DNA of 7,228 bases from contig JAGQIT010000167.1 in assembly GCA_020431135.1 (NCBI GenBank), positions 6,475-13,702 of the forward strand, read 5' to 3'. The stretch is from Myxococcales bacterium. GTDB taxonomy: Bacteria; Myxococcota_A; Polyangia; Nannocystales; Nannocystaceae. Under the pieces are notes generated by a model. It saw only the letters and a program-made list of their open reading frames with translations, searched no databases and was not told where the DNA came from. This document shows, in pieces, positions 6,543-7,228 of the stretch. The stretch's first letter is position 1, and each line of letters starts with the position of its first letter. The translations under genes and the position numbers were made by a program.

Positions 6543-7228
6543 TCACTGCGGAATCCCGCACACTCCGACGTCCTCGTACCCCGGCGGCGCCATGCCCTCC
6601 TCGTACCAGGCGATGCACTCCTGCCCGTCGCCGGGGCACATGTTCGGCGCCGTCACCTCGCACAAGGGCGAGCAGCAGCCGCCCGCCATGCAGTCCGGCA
6701 CGTACTCGGGGTTCAGGCACACGAGCCCCGGGTCGCAGGCGTTCGCGTACTCGCACGGGTCGCCGTAGGCCCCCATCTCCCCCGACGCGTCGAGAACACA
6801 GCCGAAGACGTCGCCCAGCGGCAGGCAGAGGTCGTCGCCCGGGCAGTCCTGGAGCAGCGGATCGCAGCTCGGCAGGCAGAGGATCAGGACGCCGTCGTTG
6901 ACGATCGCGCACGTGCTCCCGGGCGCGCACATCGGGTCGTCGGCGGAGCCCTCGCAGAAGGCGACGCACACCCCCTCGTTGGTCTCGGCGTCGACGTCCC
7001 AGCACATCGCGCCCTCGTCGCAGTCGTCGACGCCCGACACGCCGCCCTGTGGAGCCACACACGCGTCGCCTGGCTGCTTCGGGTTCGGGTCGACAGGCAC
7101 GCACTTGGTCGCGTTCCACGAGCTGCCGCCGTCGTTCGCCCATGGCGCGCACTTCTCACCGTCCGGGCAGTCCTGGCTCCAGACGTCGCACTGCGAGCAG
7201 CGGATGACGCCGTCGAGCCCCGGCGGCG
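6543..7228 (-). CDS. Cys-rich secreted protein of myxobacterial type (N-terminus outside window)
   Basis: The frame is open from the TGA at 6543-6545 to the right edge, giving 227 visible residues; the start and any signal peptide lie beyond 7228. The GTG at 7100 is internal, because clear family-like sequence (DCPDGEKCAPW, NATKCVPVDP) continues upstream of it. There are 27 cysteines in 227 residues, which implies an oxidised, exported, disulfide-stabilised protein. A 16-residue unit C-D-x3-Q-D-C-P-x4-C-x-P occurs twice with identical spacing, and a looser third copy (CPGDGQEC) lies near the end. Similar proteins, in my recollection, are numerous in Nannocystaceae-type myxobacteria and are mostly of unknown function. 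No catalytic motif is visible. The gene lies 69 bp ahead of the surface protein gene, in the same direction, so both may serve the cell envelope. A glycan-binding or adhesive role is possible but unproven. Confidence 0.85.
   Translation of the reverse strand, partial: PPGLDGVIRCSQCDVWSQDCPDGEKCAPWANDGGSSWNATKCVPVDPNPKQPGDACVAPQGGVSGVDDCDEGAMCWDVDAETNEGVCVAFCEGSADDPMCAPGSTCAIVNDGVLILCLPSCDPLLQDCPGDDLCLPLGDVFGCVLDASGEMGAYGDPCEYANACDPGLVCLNPEYVPDCMAGGCCSPLCEVTAPNMCPGDGQECIAWYEEGMAPPGYEDVGVCGIPQ

Overview
The window is very GC-rich and holds five protein-coding genes: one on the + strand at the left, then four on the - strand. It looks like chromosomal DNA of a myxobacterium. The gene at 4203-6473 ends in a textbook MYXO-CTERM anchor (Cys-Gly-Cys, hydrophobic helix, Arg cluster) after a Thr/Gly/Asp-rich spacer. 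The partial gene at 6543-7228 encodes a Cys-dense secreted protein of a kind I associate with Nannocystaceae-type myxobacteria (Nannocystis, Plesiocystis, Enhygromyxa). The family-level placement is inference; the myxobacterial placement is fairly firm. I see no RNA genes, insertion sequences, CRISPR arrays or phage genes.

Layout from left to right: a putative exported membrane or envelope protein (41-1030, +); a short convergent gap; a cytoplasmic gingipain/caspase-fold peptidase-like protein with a helix-turn-helix-like tail (1163-2851, -); a 154-bp gap with a ribosome binding site and a tiny ORF that overlaps the peptidase start; an unrecognised soluble protein of about 301 residues (3006-3911, -); a gap of about 290 bp that may hold its promoter; a large surface-anchored PKD-containing protein (4203-6473, -); a 69-bp gap with two hairpins; and a Cys-rich secreted protein running off the right edge (6543-7228, -).

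There appear to be two themes. The right half (two genes) is cell-surface material: Sec-exported, disulfide-rich, and in one case anchored by the MYXO-CTERM route. The middle (two genes) is a cytoplasmic pair: an apparent cysteine peptidase with intact His/Cys dyad candidates (His256, Cys307) and a protein of unknown fold transcribed just ahead of it. This pair is the best candidate for an undescribed system, for example a regulated protease with its partner, substrate or sensor. The function is not visible from sequence alone.
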